From Spinacia oleracea (Eukaryota; Streptophyta; Magnoliopsida; Caryophyllales; Amaranthaceae): DNA of 64,000 nucleotides. Made by a program: the position numbers and the translations under genes. The notes beneath the pieces are model-generated. The model searched no databases and was not told the DNA's origin. It worked only from the letters and a program-made list of their open reading frames with translations. Below are positions 37,857 to 47,508 of this stretch, piece by piece. The stretch spans positions 20,546,001-20,610,000 of the forward strand of contig NC_079489.1 in NCBI RefSeq assembly GCF_020520425.1, read 5' to 3'. Each line of letters starts with the position of its first letter. The stretch's first letter is position 1.

Positions 37857-40800
37857 TAGGCCTGGTTATTGGACAGGGTAGTCCAATGGGCATAAGGATC
37901 GGGTCAATGTTAAAAGGGTCTTGACCCTTTATCTTCTTATTGGACAGGGCCCTTATAGGGTATTTTCTTATAGGGCTTTTATAGGGTTTTTTAAAAAGCC
38001 CAATAACCTTAAAAAAAAAATACAAAGGGTCAAGAAAAATACCCAATAATTTCAAAGTTACCAAAAAAAATCATAGAAAAAAAAATTAAAAAGTTGCCAG
38101 AAAGAAAAACACGCTCTTTTGCTTTCTCTCTCCTCCTCCATACTCGATCTATCTAAGCTTTCTCTCTCCTCATTTCCTCACCGATTATACTTTTGGTATC
38201 CCGTTGCTGTTCTTCTACTGTCGATTTTCGATAATTTTCTCTCTCTTCTTAGATTGTACTTTCATTGATTATCGGGAATTTCTCAGGTATGATTACGCTA
38301 GAACCCTAGTTTTTTTTTGAAATTTTGATTGAGGGTTTTATTTTTGATGTTTCTATTAGTGATTACGGAGTACGGAGTATATGCTATTTTTTAGATTAAT
38401 GGGTTAAAGATTGTTAGAAATTAGGGTCTTTTTGGGGGTAAAATTTGCATTTTTTAGAAATTAGAAAAGCTTATTTCTACAAACTTAATGCTGGCAAATG
38501 TAACGAGTTAGTATCAGCTTATGCTAGCAAAAGTGTAACACCCCGACAATTCTCTCTTTTCTAAACTAACCTTTTTATATAAAACGTAGAGAATTATCAA
38601 GGCATTATCGCCCGTGTGAAAACGTACGGCTTATTCAGAATTTTGCAGCGGAAAACATAAAACTAACTTTTAGGTTCATAAATAATCTTATTACATATTA
38701 GGCCCAAAACCAATTAACTGAAATAAGGAAATACGAATAGTACGACAAATTTCAAATTTAAGTTAACAAACCAAATCACTTAATAAGGCAAATATAACTA
38801 CAAGCTCTCTAATCCCGATCCCAATGATGCATCATCTTCAAACCTGTAGATGGGCAACGCTTATTGATCCTTAGAGACTGCTCACCAAAGATGGGTCATC
38901 ACAGGATCAATAAGGAATAGCCATGATCAACACACACACAAACAAAGCACGTAATCAGCAAAGCTGAGTACTACATATTAAAACAATAATAATCCTAACA
39001 TGATACTATTAACGAACAACCCTAACATGATACTAATGAACATAAACAAGGGCAGACAAAACATGATAATTTGACGACCATACTTAACTAGACTAGGCTA
39101 GACTGGACTTTAATAACAATAATATTATTTTAGTTGAAATAGACAATGGACCGAGTTTTCTAGCTAGAGGCTTCACTAAGGAAGACGAGGTACGGGCGCG
39201 ACTCCGTAACCTCAGTGACCTGCGATATCGAGGAATGTTTGAATAAAAATAGGACACGATGATCAATCCGGTCCGAATTAAAGGCCATGGGCTACCACCA
39301 TGAACCCCAACTCCTGTTTGTCCGTCACTTTAGACGTGCACAGTCTAAAGCTATTGCTTTTCAGTTTCACTTTACATGATTTACAAATTGAAACCCTGTT
39401 ATGACTCAACAATCACATAAGGCATACAAACCACATGTATTCACAACTGTTTTTATCTTGGAATTAAGTAAGTGATCATAAAGGGATCAAACAAGACTCA
39501 TTCCAATTAAATCCAACCTTTCCTTTAATACTGATTAACCCCTCTATATGGGTATAAGGTTTCAACTTACTAAACAAGGTCCTCGGCCCTCATAAAGTAG
39601 TGAAAAGATAAAAGGGAACAACAATCAACTGATCTGAATCAATATATACAAAGTAATCTAGTGTTCCCAATCAAACATGTTTGCATCAATCATCCATACT
39701 AACATGTTATAATTCTCATAATGCAATATAGGTTCAATATGTCCATGCAACAGTATTAAACATGCAATTTCAACCTGACTAAGTTCGTCAATAATATCAA
39801 CATCACCAAGTTCAACAATACTATCAACATAGCCAAGTTCAACAACAAATTCAACATGGTTTCAACAATTAGCACACATTCCAAGCACACAGGTATGTAC
39901 GTACCTTGTGTAAACAAACTGCGAGACCACTTTAATAATTTAAAAGTCGCCTACGGAGAATTCTCCACCTAACAACAACCAATATAAACTCATATCAATT
40001 CACATTGAATTTTCAGCAACATTAGGGAGCTTCAAACCCTTCCTAAACATAATTAGAACATTCCCCAATGTCAATACTTAGCTACTAAACCTCCTAGCAT
40101 AGTGATTACTACACTAATGATCACCAATTATCATAAACTTCAATAAACATGCCCTTTACAAATTTCCAGCAATATAAGGTGATTTAAAACTACTCCAAAT
40201 ATATTCAACATGTCTAAAATCATAAAAATAATAATTTAATAACTTATAATCATCCTACCATGAACTTAAAATATTAAAACCTTAAAATTAATTCAAATTC
40301 TCGTTTCAAACCAATTATATAATCTGAAAATTAAATTATTAATTAAACAAATATTAAAATCTGAAATTCGTAACTAAATCATAAAAATCATAAACTTATT
40401 CAACCAAAACATGAATTAAAGTGATAAAGTATAATTAAAACATTAATTAGCTTTAAGGTTTAAGGATTAACCAAAGAGGGAGATAAGGAGCTGGCCGGCG
40501 GCGGACTGCACGACAGCATGAACAGGTGGTCGCGGAGGCAGCGCGACGGCGGCGCAGGTGGTCGAGAGAAGCCTGGGCGGCGCGTGCTAGTGGTGGTGCG
40601 TGCGAGAGGAGCAAGCAAAGAGAAAAGAAAAAGAAGAAGAAGCCGACGGCCAGTGTAGTGGCGCTGCAGCAGGAGGGCGGCACAACACAACAAGGATGGT
40701 GGTGGTAGGAGAAGCGACGGTGGAGCTGGTTTGAAGGTCGCGGCTGGGCCGCGGCGGCTGTCGTTGGTTCAAGCAAACAGAAGCGACGAGTTGAGGAAGT

Positions 40801-41999
40801 GAGAAAATGAACACAAGAAACAAAAGGGAGGAGAACGACGAGAGGGGAGAGGAAGAAGGATTACCGGCGGCGAGAACACGGCGGTGCTCCGGCGGCTGGG
40901 AAGCAACAATGACGGCAGTGACGTGAAGAGAAGCAAGATCTTGAGGCTTTGAGAGTTCACGTGAGTTTTGCAAGGGTTTTGGTTTTGATTTTTTTTTTAC
41001 GTGAAATAGGAAAAAGGGAAAGATTGAGTTTTGGGTTTTATTGTTTGGGCTTTTCCAAGTGGCTTAGAATTAAGATTTAGCTTTTATGATTCGAATCCAA
41101 AACTGAATAGGGATCATTTTCTAAATTCAATCAATTTTCGTAATTCAAATTCTTTTCAACTTAAAATTCTAAAATCATTTTCAATTTCGTAAATCGTTGA
41201 AAATATTAAAATGTAATAAATAGATATACGTTAATTATATATTTATTTCCAAAATTCATAAATTCTTATTTAAATATATTAAATATACGTTAAACTATAT
41301 AAATGAAATGTATAAAATTACGGGGGATTACAAAAAGATGAGAAATTTACCGTTATGAGTTATGAACTAAAAGAGATAGAATTTTTGATGTATTTCTTAC
41401 TTATGCAGTTGGCACTTGAAATTTTAGATCATATGTTTTTCTGATTTTGGAGCATGTTATCAACTTTCTTAAAGTTTTGAATGAATCGATCAGCAGATTT
41501 TATCAACTTATATTCTTGTGGGGTAATATAGTATGCTGTAATTTGTATTTCTAGCCTTTTAATTGGGTTTTATTTTCATGATCGATCCTTCTATAAGTTT
41601 ACTTAGGTTGATGGGTTGAGTTTGAAGTTTGGAGTAGTCGACATATTGACCAAAATTAAGAAATTGATATCTTACTTTTGTTTTAAATGTATCTTTACTT
41701 TGGGTGTAAAACACCATCATCTACGTGCCTCCAAGCTTTGTTTCTTATATTGCACAACTTTTGAATTTACATAGCTATTTGGCTAGTTGGCTGTATGAGA
41801 TGATTCGCCCATTTACATAGCATTACAACTTTCAAGTACGTGACCCGCTATTGACCCTATTAGCTTTTGGTTATGACCCTGACCCGACCCTGACCCTTAT
41901 GACCCTGACCCTGACCCTGACCCGCTTGTATTTTACTATGACCCGCAAATGACCCGCCCCGCAAATGACCCGCCCCGACCCGCCCAATAACCAGGCCTA
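37857..41999. mobile_element. Non-autonomous hAT element
   Basis: A perfect 16-bp terminal inverted repeat, TAGGCCTGGTTATTGG at 37857-37872 and its complement at 41984-41999, is flanked by an 8-bp target duplication ATTATTGG (37849-37856 and 42000-42007). Both fit the hAT superfamily (ends of the YARNG type). Subterminal GGGTC/GACCC motifs are frequent, with a (GACCCT)n run near 41875-41975. No transposase is seen. Without the later solo LTR the element is about 1.34 kb. Confidence 0.9.
38534..41332 (+). mobile_element. Solo LTR (2.8 kb) nested in the hAT element
   Basis: Starts TGTAACACCCCG and ends GGGGGATTACA, with a 5-bp target duplication AAAAG (38529-38533 and 41333-41337). TGTAACACCCC termini and multi-kilobase LTRs are common in plant Ty3/gypsy elements; the family is inferred and the strand is nominal. 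A GC-rich block (about 40480-40930) stands out from the AT-rich rest. No internal domain is present, so this is what remains after LTR-LTR recombination. Confidence 0.8.
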
Positions 42000-42200
42000 A
42001 TTATTGGCAATTTCATGAATTTTGGCTTATGGATTCAGAATATTCAGAAACATATAATAAATCAAATTCTATAAAACAAATTGCAACTAATTAAAATTTA
42101 GGGGTACATAAATCTATAATGTGAAGCTTATTTTTCATTTACAATTGTACTCGAATCTTTTGCTCAGGGTTCGGATCCAGCTGATCGAGGGGGTGGATGG

Positions 42201-43040
42201 TTGGTTGAATCCAGCCCAACTCCTCTTCTCCAGAGACAGGTTGTGATGGGCTTGCCTGCTCGTCAAAACACTGGGCCCAATTCTATGTGGGCTTTTTCGA
42301 GGCAAGCTGGGCCAAGAAACGGGTTTCACTCTCAATTCATTTCTAGGCCGGGTGGGGTCATTTGTCAAGGCCCGGCTTTTCCTGACCCGTTTGAGGCGGG
42401 GCCAAGTAATTGGCATGGTCTTCATGAGGGATCTCCAACGCCGCAGAACTCGCCGGAAAGGGAACAACAGCAAAGGGGATCGCCGTCGCCTTCACTGTCG
42501 GATTCTTTTCCCAACCGCCCAGCGCCGGCAGACGTTGATTATGACGCTGATTCATCGTCATCAGCCTTCCACTTTTCTACAACTCCGACAAATCCAGATT
42601 CCCCTCATTCAGGTTTGGCGGTTCTTCATCATCACACTGACTCTGAATCTTCTTCTGGTTCTGATACTGGGCCGACGCCAATGGACTACTCCCCACAATC
42701 AATGGCTGGTTCTCACAATTCTACTTTCTCTGATGAGTCGTCTTCTCCGTCAGTCCATAACAACATATCAATGCCTCTGAAATTATCTCGTAAAGGAGAT
42801 AGGGTGTGGAAATGGGTGAAGAATATATGTCCGGTGAAGCGTAAGTCTCGAGATGGTGGTCGGGGTTCTGGTTCGCACGTCTCTCCTTGTTGTTCGCTTG
42901 CTCTTCCGGTGAAGAAGAGGATGTGTTGTGCGTGTTCCAAGGGTCTCAATTCGGCTCCTGTGGTTTCTGCTTCTGTTCCTCATAGGGGTGATGGGTTAGG
43001 TATTGTGGTCGACCTTAATGGGCCACCAGCTGATCAGTGA
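42201..43040 (+). CDS. LINE ORF1, C-terminal part
   Basis: An open frame of 279 codons, extending upstream of 42201 to about 42168. It is rich in Ser, Pro and Gly, with a basic segment (WKWVKNICPVKRKSRDGG) and a Cys-containing stretch near its end. Plant L1 ORF1 proteins usually have an RNA-binding domain and CCHC knuckle followed by such a disordered tail. Here only the tail remains, so the element was truncated within ORF1. Its TGA (43038-43040) overlaps the first codon of ORF2. Confidence 0.7.
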   Translation: MVESSPTPLLQRQVVMGLPARQNTGPNSMWAFSRQAGPRNGFHSQFISRPGGVICQGPAFPDPFEAGPSNWHGLHEGSPTPQNSPEREQQQRGSPSPSLSDSFPNRPAPADVDYDADSSSSAFHFSTTPTNPDSPHSGLAVLHHHTDSESSSGSDTGPTPMDYSPQSMAGSHNSTFSDESSSPSVHNNISMPLKLSRKGDRVWKWVKNICPVKRKSRDGGRGSGSHVSPCCSLALPVKKRMCCACSKGLNSAPVVSASVPHRGDGLGIVVDLNGPPADQ

Positions 43041-46000
43041 AAATATGTTCCTGGAACTGTAGGGGTTTGGGTAATGCGGACTCCCCTAAGGTTCCTTACT
43101 TGGCTTCGTTAGTCCGCTCTTTTGGTGTGGATATTATGTTTATTATGGAAACTATGGTGTCTTTAGGTAGTTCTTGTCAAAAGTTGTCTTCCCTGTCATT
43201 TTCTGGGTCTTGCGGGGTTGATGCGGAGGGTTTAAGTGGTGGTTTGCTTTTGTTGTGGTCTTCGAATGTACAAATATCTCCTATTTCCGTGTCGAGTCGT
43301 TTTGTACTTTGTTCTTGTACAAATGTTGTGGATAATGAAATAAGCTATATGTTGTTTGTGTACGGTGCGCCTCATTTGCAGGACCGATATTTAGTTTGGA
43401 ATGATATTGCAGCTATCATTTTAAACTATCCGAATATCCTTTTGATTGGAGACTTTAATCAGGTCGAGTTTCTAAATGACAAATTGGGAGGCTCTCGGGT
43501 TATTCCAGGGAGGCTTGAATTCATTCAATGGCGGTTAGAAAATGGATTGATTGACATTCCTTTTTCTGGCTCGCCATTTACCTGGACTAATAACCACCAT
43601 GATAATACTGTTTCTTTTGAGCGATTAGATAAGGCGTATGCCTCGTCAGACTGGTTGCGGATGTGCCCTGATGCTTCTGTCATCCATCAACCTATATTCC
43701 TCTCGGATCATTCAGCAATTATTCTAAGTTCGGACGCAGCTGTCTGTGCTCGTCGTCCTTATAGGATTGAAAATTGGTGTCTGCATGCTAAACCTGTCGT
43801 GGAATTTGTTATTTCCACTTGGAATCAACACTTTCTGGGTTCTCCTATGTTTGCTTTGTGTTCAAAGCTTTCGTTGATTCGCAATTTCTTGTTAACTTGG
43901 TGTGTTCAGAATCGACGGCTTTGGGGAATTAATTGGAGGGAGGTGAATTCTATGGTGGCTACTGCGGCCTCATCTATTGCGCCTAGCCCTTCGGCTTCTC
44001 TCTTTATTACTTCTAAGAACGAATGTGTTGCTAGAACGCAGGCTATGTTTATGTATTGGCGTCAGCGATGTAAGATTAAATGGGATGCGTTTGGTGATAT
44101 TCATTCTCGACTCATTTTTGCTTCGGTTCAGGCTAGAAAAAGGAAAAATTTTATTCATAGCCTGCAAAATAATGAGGGCACGACTGTACGGGATGGCCCT
44201 CAGCTTCGCCAGCTTATCTCAGATTTCTATTTAGATTTGTTTGAGGCTCATAAGCCTGATGTTCCTCCTTTGGAGTACGATTGGGGTTCACTTCACCTTC
44301 CTTCTTTATCTGTTGAGGATAAGGGTCTTCTCATGAGTCCTTTTTCTGGAAATGACATCCGTCATGCTATGTTCCATATTTCGGATAATAAATCTCCAGG
44401 CCCTGATGGGTTTTCAGCTGCTTTTTTTAAGCTTCACTGGAATGTTGTTGGAGACCATGTTATCCAGGCTATTCAATTTTTCTTCGCTCACGGCTTCATG
44501 CTTAAAAATTGGAATCGTACTTTCTTGATTCTTCTTCCTAAGGTACTGTATCCGGAGTCTGTCTCTCAGTTTCCACCGATTGGGCTTTGCAATGTCATTT
44601 ATAAGTGTATTGCGAAATGTCTCACCCATAGGATGCGTTTGGTCTTGCCGTCTCTGATCAGTGATACTCAGAATGCTTTTGTCCCGGGTCGCTTAATGTC
44701 GGATGAATGCCTTGTGGCCCATGAACTCATGTCTTACATTAATCGAATTAAAGCAAAGAAGAAATTTTGGGCCGTTGTAAAGTTGGATATGAATAAGGCC
44801 TATGACAGAGTTCGTTGGGATTTTCTTTTTCAGGCCCTGCATGAGTTTGGGTTTCCTCCTTATTGGGTTAACATCATTCGTCAATGTGTTACATCAGTTT
44901 CTTATCAGGTGTTGGTTAATGGTGAGCCGTCTCGCTCCTTCACTCCCAAGTGTGGTTTGCGTCAAGGGGATCCGTTATCTCCATATCTGTTTGTTCTATG
45001 TATGGAAGTTATGTCGGCACTATTGCGTCGTGCGGAGCAGGAGCACCTTATTCAAGGCATCTCAGTTTGTAGGGGAGCTCCTTCGATTTCGCACCTGTTC
45101 TTTGCTGATGATTCACTGCTGTTCTTCCGGGTTTCGCCTAGGGAGTGCGATCAGGTGATCTCTATTCTTGAAGAGTTCAGCGGTTTATTAGGTCAGGTGA
45201 TTAATTATCAAAAGTCTTTTGTCAAATTTAGTCCTAATACTCCTCAAGATTATCGTGATTACTTGGCGGCCTCTCTTCGCCTTGGCCAACGATCTTCGCT
45301 GGGTCCCTACTTGGGAGTACCGGTTGACATTGGTCGCTCGAAGTGTTCGGTTTTTTTTGACCTGGTGGATATCATAGCTCGTAAGCTGGCTAATTTTTCG
45401 TCCCTTCACCTGTCCGCGGCGGCAAAGTTGGTAGTTATCAATTCAGTGTTGGTAGCTTCGATTACTCATGTGCTTTCAGTGTTCTTGATCCCGAAATCAA
45501 TTTGTGACCGCATTGACAGTTTATGTCTTCGGTTTTGGTGGCGCTCTTCAGCTGCTTCGAAGGGTATGGCTATGGTGTCGTCTTCACTTCTTCACCTTCC
45601 TAAGGGTATGGGAGGATTGGGAGTCAGGAAGATTAGCACTTTCAATCAGGCTTTGCTAGCAAAAACTGCCTGGCGCATTGTTCACCACCCTCAGTTGTTG
45701 GTCTCTCGTTTGTATCAAACTCGGTATCCTGCTCTTGCTATTCATCCTCCTTCGACTAGGGTGTCTTGTCCATCTTGGGGTTTTAGGAGTCTTTCTCGGG
45801 GTTTCCAAGTGCTTGACCAAGGTATTGCTTGGAAGCCTAGTGCGGGTTCTCGGATTCGTATTCTTCAGGATACGTGGGTCTCTATGGATCGTATTTCGTT
45901 TAGATCTTCGGTGAATGGGTTGGATTGTCCTACCCATGTTTCTTCTTTACTTGATCCGCGTTCTTACGCGTGGAATATTGGTATGGTTCGTCGTTTTTTC

Positions 46001-46672
46001 CTGGATAAGATTTCATCTCAGATTCTGGCTCTGGAGCGTCCAACCTCGGAAACGGATGATTTCTTATATTGGAAATTTGCTCTGGATGGGAAATTCACGG
46101 TTCGTTCGGCTTATGCGATGCTTTTGCGTTCTTCTCATCATGCTGCTGGGGTGACTTCTCTTCCCTCTTCTTCCTGGTGGAAGCATTTCTGGGGCTTGGA
46201 TATCATTCCACGGTTTAAGCTTTTCTTTTGGAAACTGCTTCACCAGGCTTTGCCGCTGGCAACCTTCCTTTGCCAAAGAGGTTTGCCAGTTGACCCTCTT
46301 TGTTCATTATGCAATCAGGACCCTGAAAGTGATTTACATTTATTCCGGGATTGTCCTTTGCTTTTGAATCTTTGGTCATCTGGCCCTCTTCGTATGTTTT
46401 GTCCTTCAGTTGCTTTGGATAGGTTTATTCCCTTGTGTGTTAAGTTTGTTAATAACCTGTCATCTGGACCGTTGGGTCTGTTGGATTGCTTCATTTCGAT
46501 GCTTTGGGCAATCTGGGTTTTGCGTAATCACGCTCGGTTTCGTAATATCCCTGGGACCCGGGAGCATTTCATGTTATGGTTGAGGGTTGGAGAGGTCGCT
46601 GCTTTGAGGTTCGTTTGCTTCGCCGTAGTTCTAAGGAGTCTCCGTTGTTTCAAGGGAGCTCTTCCCGGGTGA
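43037..46672 (+). CDS. LINE ORF2: endonuclease, reverse transcriptase, zf-RVT
   Basis: 1211 codons without a stop. An APE-type endonuclease fills about residues 1-235 (WNCRGLG, GDFNQ, SDHSAI). Reverse transcriptase lies at about 450-740 (KSPGPDGF near 452, GLRQGDPLSPYLF, FADD near 689). The zf-RVT domain lies at about 1020-1110 (WWKHFWGL, CSLCNQDPESDLHLFRDCP). The frame opens with GTG overlapping the ORF1 stop (GTGA); a usual plant LINE would have ATG here, so either the start codon has mutated or ORF2 is made by reinitiation. The RNase H domain that should follow is in another frame from 46576, implying one small indel around 46580-46670. Confidence 0.9.
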   Translation: MKICSWNCRGLGNADSPKVPYLASLVRSFGVDIMFIMETMVSLGSSCQKLSSLSFSGSCGVDAEGLSGGLLLLWSSNVQISPISVSSRFVLCSCTNVVDNEISYMLFVYGAPHLQDRYLVWNDIAAIILNYPNILLIGDFNQVEFLNDKLGGSRVIPGRLEFIQWRLENGLIDIPFSGSPFTWTNNHHDNTVSFERLDKAYASSDWLRMCPDASVIHQPIFLSDHSAIILSSDAAVCARRPYRIENWCLHAKPVVEFVISTWNQHFLGSPMFALCSKLSLIRNFLLTWCVQNRRLWGINWREVNSMVATAASSIAPSPSASLFITSKNECVARTQAMFMYWRQRCKIKWDAFGDIHSRLIFASVQARKRKNFIHSLQNNEGTTVRDGPQLRQLISDFYLDLFEAHKPDVPPLEYDWGSLHLPSLSVEDKGLLMSPFSGNDIRHAMFHISDNKSPGPDGFSAAFFKLHWNVVGDHVIQAIQFFFAHGFMLKNWNRTFLILLPKVLYPESVSQFPPIGLCNVIYKCIAKCLTHRMRLVLPSLISDTQNAFVPGRLMSDECLVAHELMSYINRIKAKKKFWAVVKLDMNKAYDRVRWDFLFQALHEFGFPPYWVNIIRQCVTSVSYQVLVNGEPSRSFTPKCGLRQGDPLSPYLFVLCMEVMSALLRRAEQEHLIQGISVCRGAPSISHLFFADDSLLFFRVSPRECDQVISILEEFSGLLGQVINYQKSFVKFSPNTPQDYRDYLAASLRLGQRSSLGPYLGVPVDIGRSKCSVFFDLVDIIARKLANFSSLHLSAAAKLVVINSVLVASITHVLSVFLIPKSICDRIDSLCLRFWWRSSAASKGMAMVSSSLLHLPKGMGGLGVRKISTFNQALLAKTAWRIVHHPQLLVSRLYQTRYPALAIHPPSTRVSCPSWGFRSLSRGFQVLDQGIAWKPSAGSRIRILQDTWVSMDRISFRSSVNGLDCPTHVSSLLDPRSYAWNIGMVRRFFLDKISSQILALERPTSETDDFLYWKFALDGKFTVRSAYAMLLRSSHHAAGVTSLPSSSWWKHFWGLDIIPRFKLFFWKLLHQALPLATFLCQRGLPVDPLCSLCNQDPESDLHLFRDCPLLLNLWSSGPLRMFCPSVALDRFIPLCVKFVNNLSSGPLGLLDCFISMLWAIWVLRNHARFRNIPGTREHFMLWLRVGEVAALRFVCFAVVLRSLRCFKGALPG

Positions 46673-47139
46673 CTGCTATTTCCGGGTTGTCAAATCTGTC
46701 CGCGGGGCCTACTGGCATTACTGTGGACATTTGTCTTCTGTCGGATGGGGCTTGGGTTTCTAGTAATAATAATGCAGGGATTGGCTGGATTCTGCAGGAC
46801 CCGATTTCGTTGATTCAACTAGGGGGCGGAGCTCAAGCTTGTGTTTTGGCTTCCGCTCTTCAGGCAGAACTGATCGCTTGTTTACGAGGCGTTCAAATGG
46901 CAGTTAGGAGGGGTTATTCACGTCTTTTAATTTATTCGGACTCCTCGATCTTAGTAGGTTTGCTGAACGGATCTTCTCCAGGTCCAGTCTCGGTTATCCG
47001 GTTGGTTTGCCAGTTGCGGGACACTCTTCATTCTCTAACCTGGTTTTCAGTTCGTAAGGTCTCTCGCCAGTTGATTTATCCGGCTCACATTCTGGCCACT
47101 TCTGCTCGGCGTCGACAGCTTCTGTGTCACCACTTTTAA
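46576..47139 (+). pseudogene. LINE RNase H domain, frame-shifted from ORF2
   Basis: The frame contains the RNase H sites LSDGAW (Asp), LQAELIAC (Glu) and IYSDSS (Asp), and a terminal AHILA motif. It overlaps the end of ORF2 by about 97 bases in a different frame. Plant L1 elements normally carry RNase H as the ORF2 C-terminus, so this is most likely one frameshift rather than a separate gene. Confidence 0.8.
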
Positions 47140-47207
47140 TTTTTAGGTGCCTTTGTTTGTTTTTTTCGTGTTGTCTTTCTTTGTTAGTCCTCTTGTCAAA
47201 AAAAATA

Positions 47208-47491
47208 ATATATATTAAAGAAGAAAAAATAGTACGGAGTACATTTGTTTACAATATAAATTCTATCGCTATCCCCAAATTACCACTGAGCTACTCATAC
47301 GAAATATTTCATCTATGACGTGGACAGTATGTGTTCGGTTAAACCCACTAAATCAATATATATTAATAAAAAATCATTGTATTTATTTGATACTTATACA
47401 ACTTACGAAGTACCACGTATATGTATATTCATATAATAAAATAAATAAATAAAGCAGTTACATCCGGTTAGTCTAGTAAATTAGATGATAA
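47208..47491. other. AT-rich spacer between two LINEs
   Basis: No gene or element seen. It is the flank of the first LINE tail and carries the left target duplication of the second LINE at its right edge (47492-47508). Confidence 0.5.
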
Positions 47492-47508
47492 GTTATATCT
47501 CTATACTT

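Larger units (their letters stand above)
42160..47207 (+). mobile_element. L1-type LINE, 5'-truncated
   Basis: Contains the end of ORF1, a long ORF2 with endonuclease and reverse transcriptase, and an RNase H domain in a shifted frame, then a short 3' region ending CCTCTTGTCAAAAAAAA at about 47207. The 5' edge lies near 42160, inside ORF1. A clear target duplication was not found. Confidence 0.85.

Noticed and set aside
40453-40976. Several Ala/Arg/Ser-rich open frames in GC-rich DNA
   Set aside because: They come from a GC-rich block inside the solo LTR; no domain and all frames are open for compositional reasons.
42352-42780. 142-codon frame overlapping LINE ORF1
   Set aside because: It is the shadow of ORF1 in another frame.
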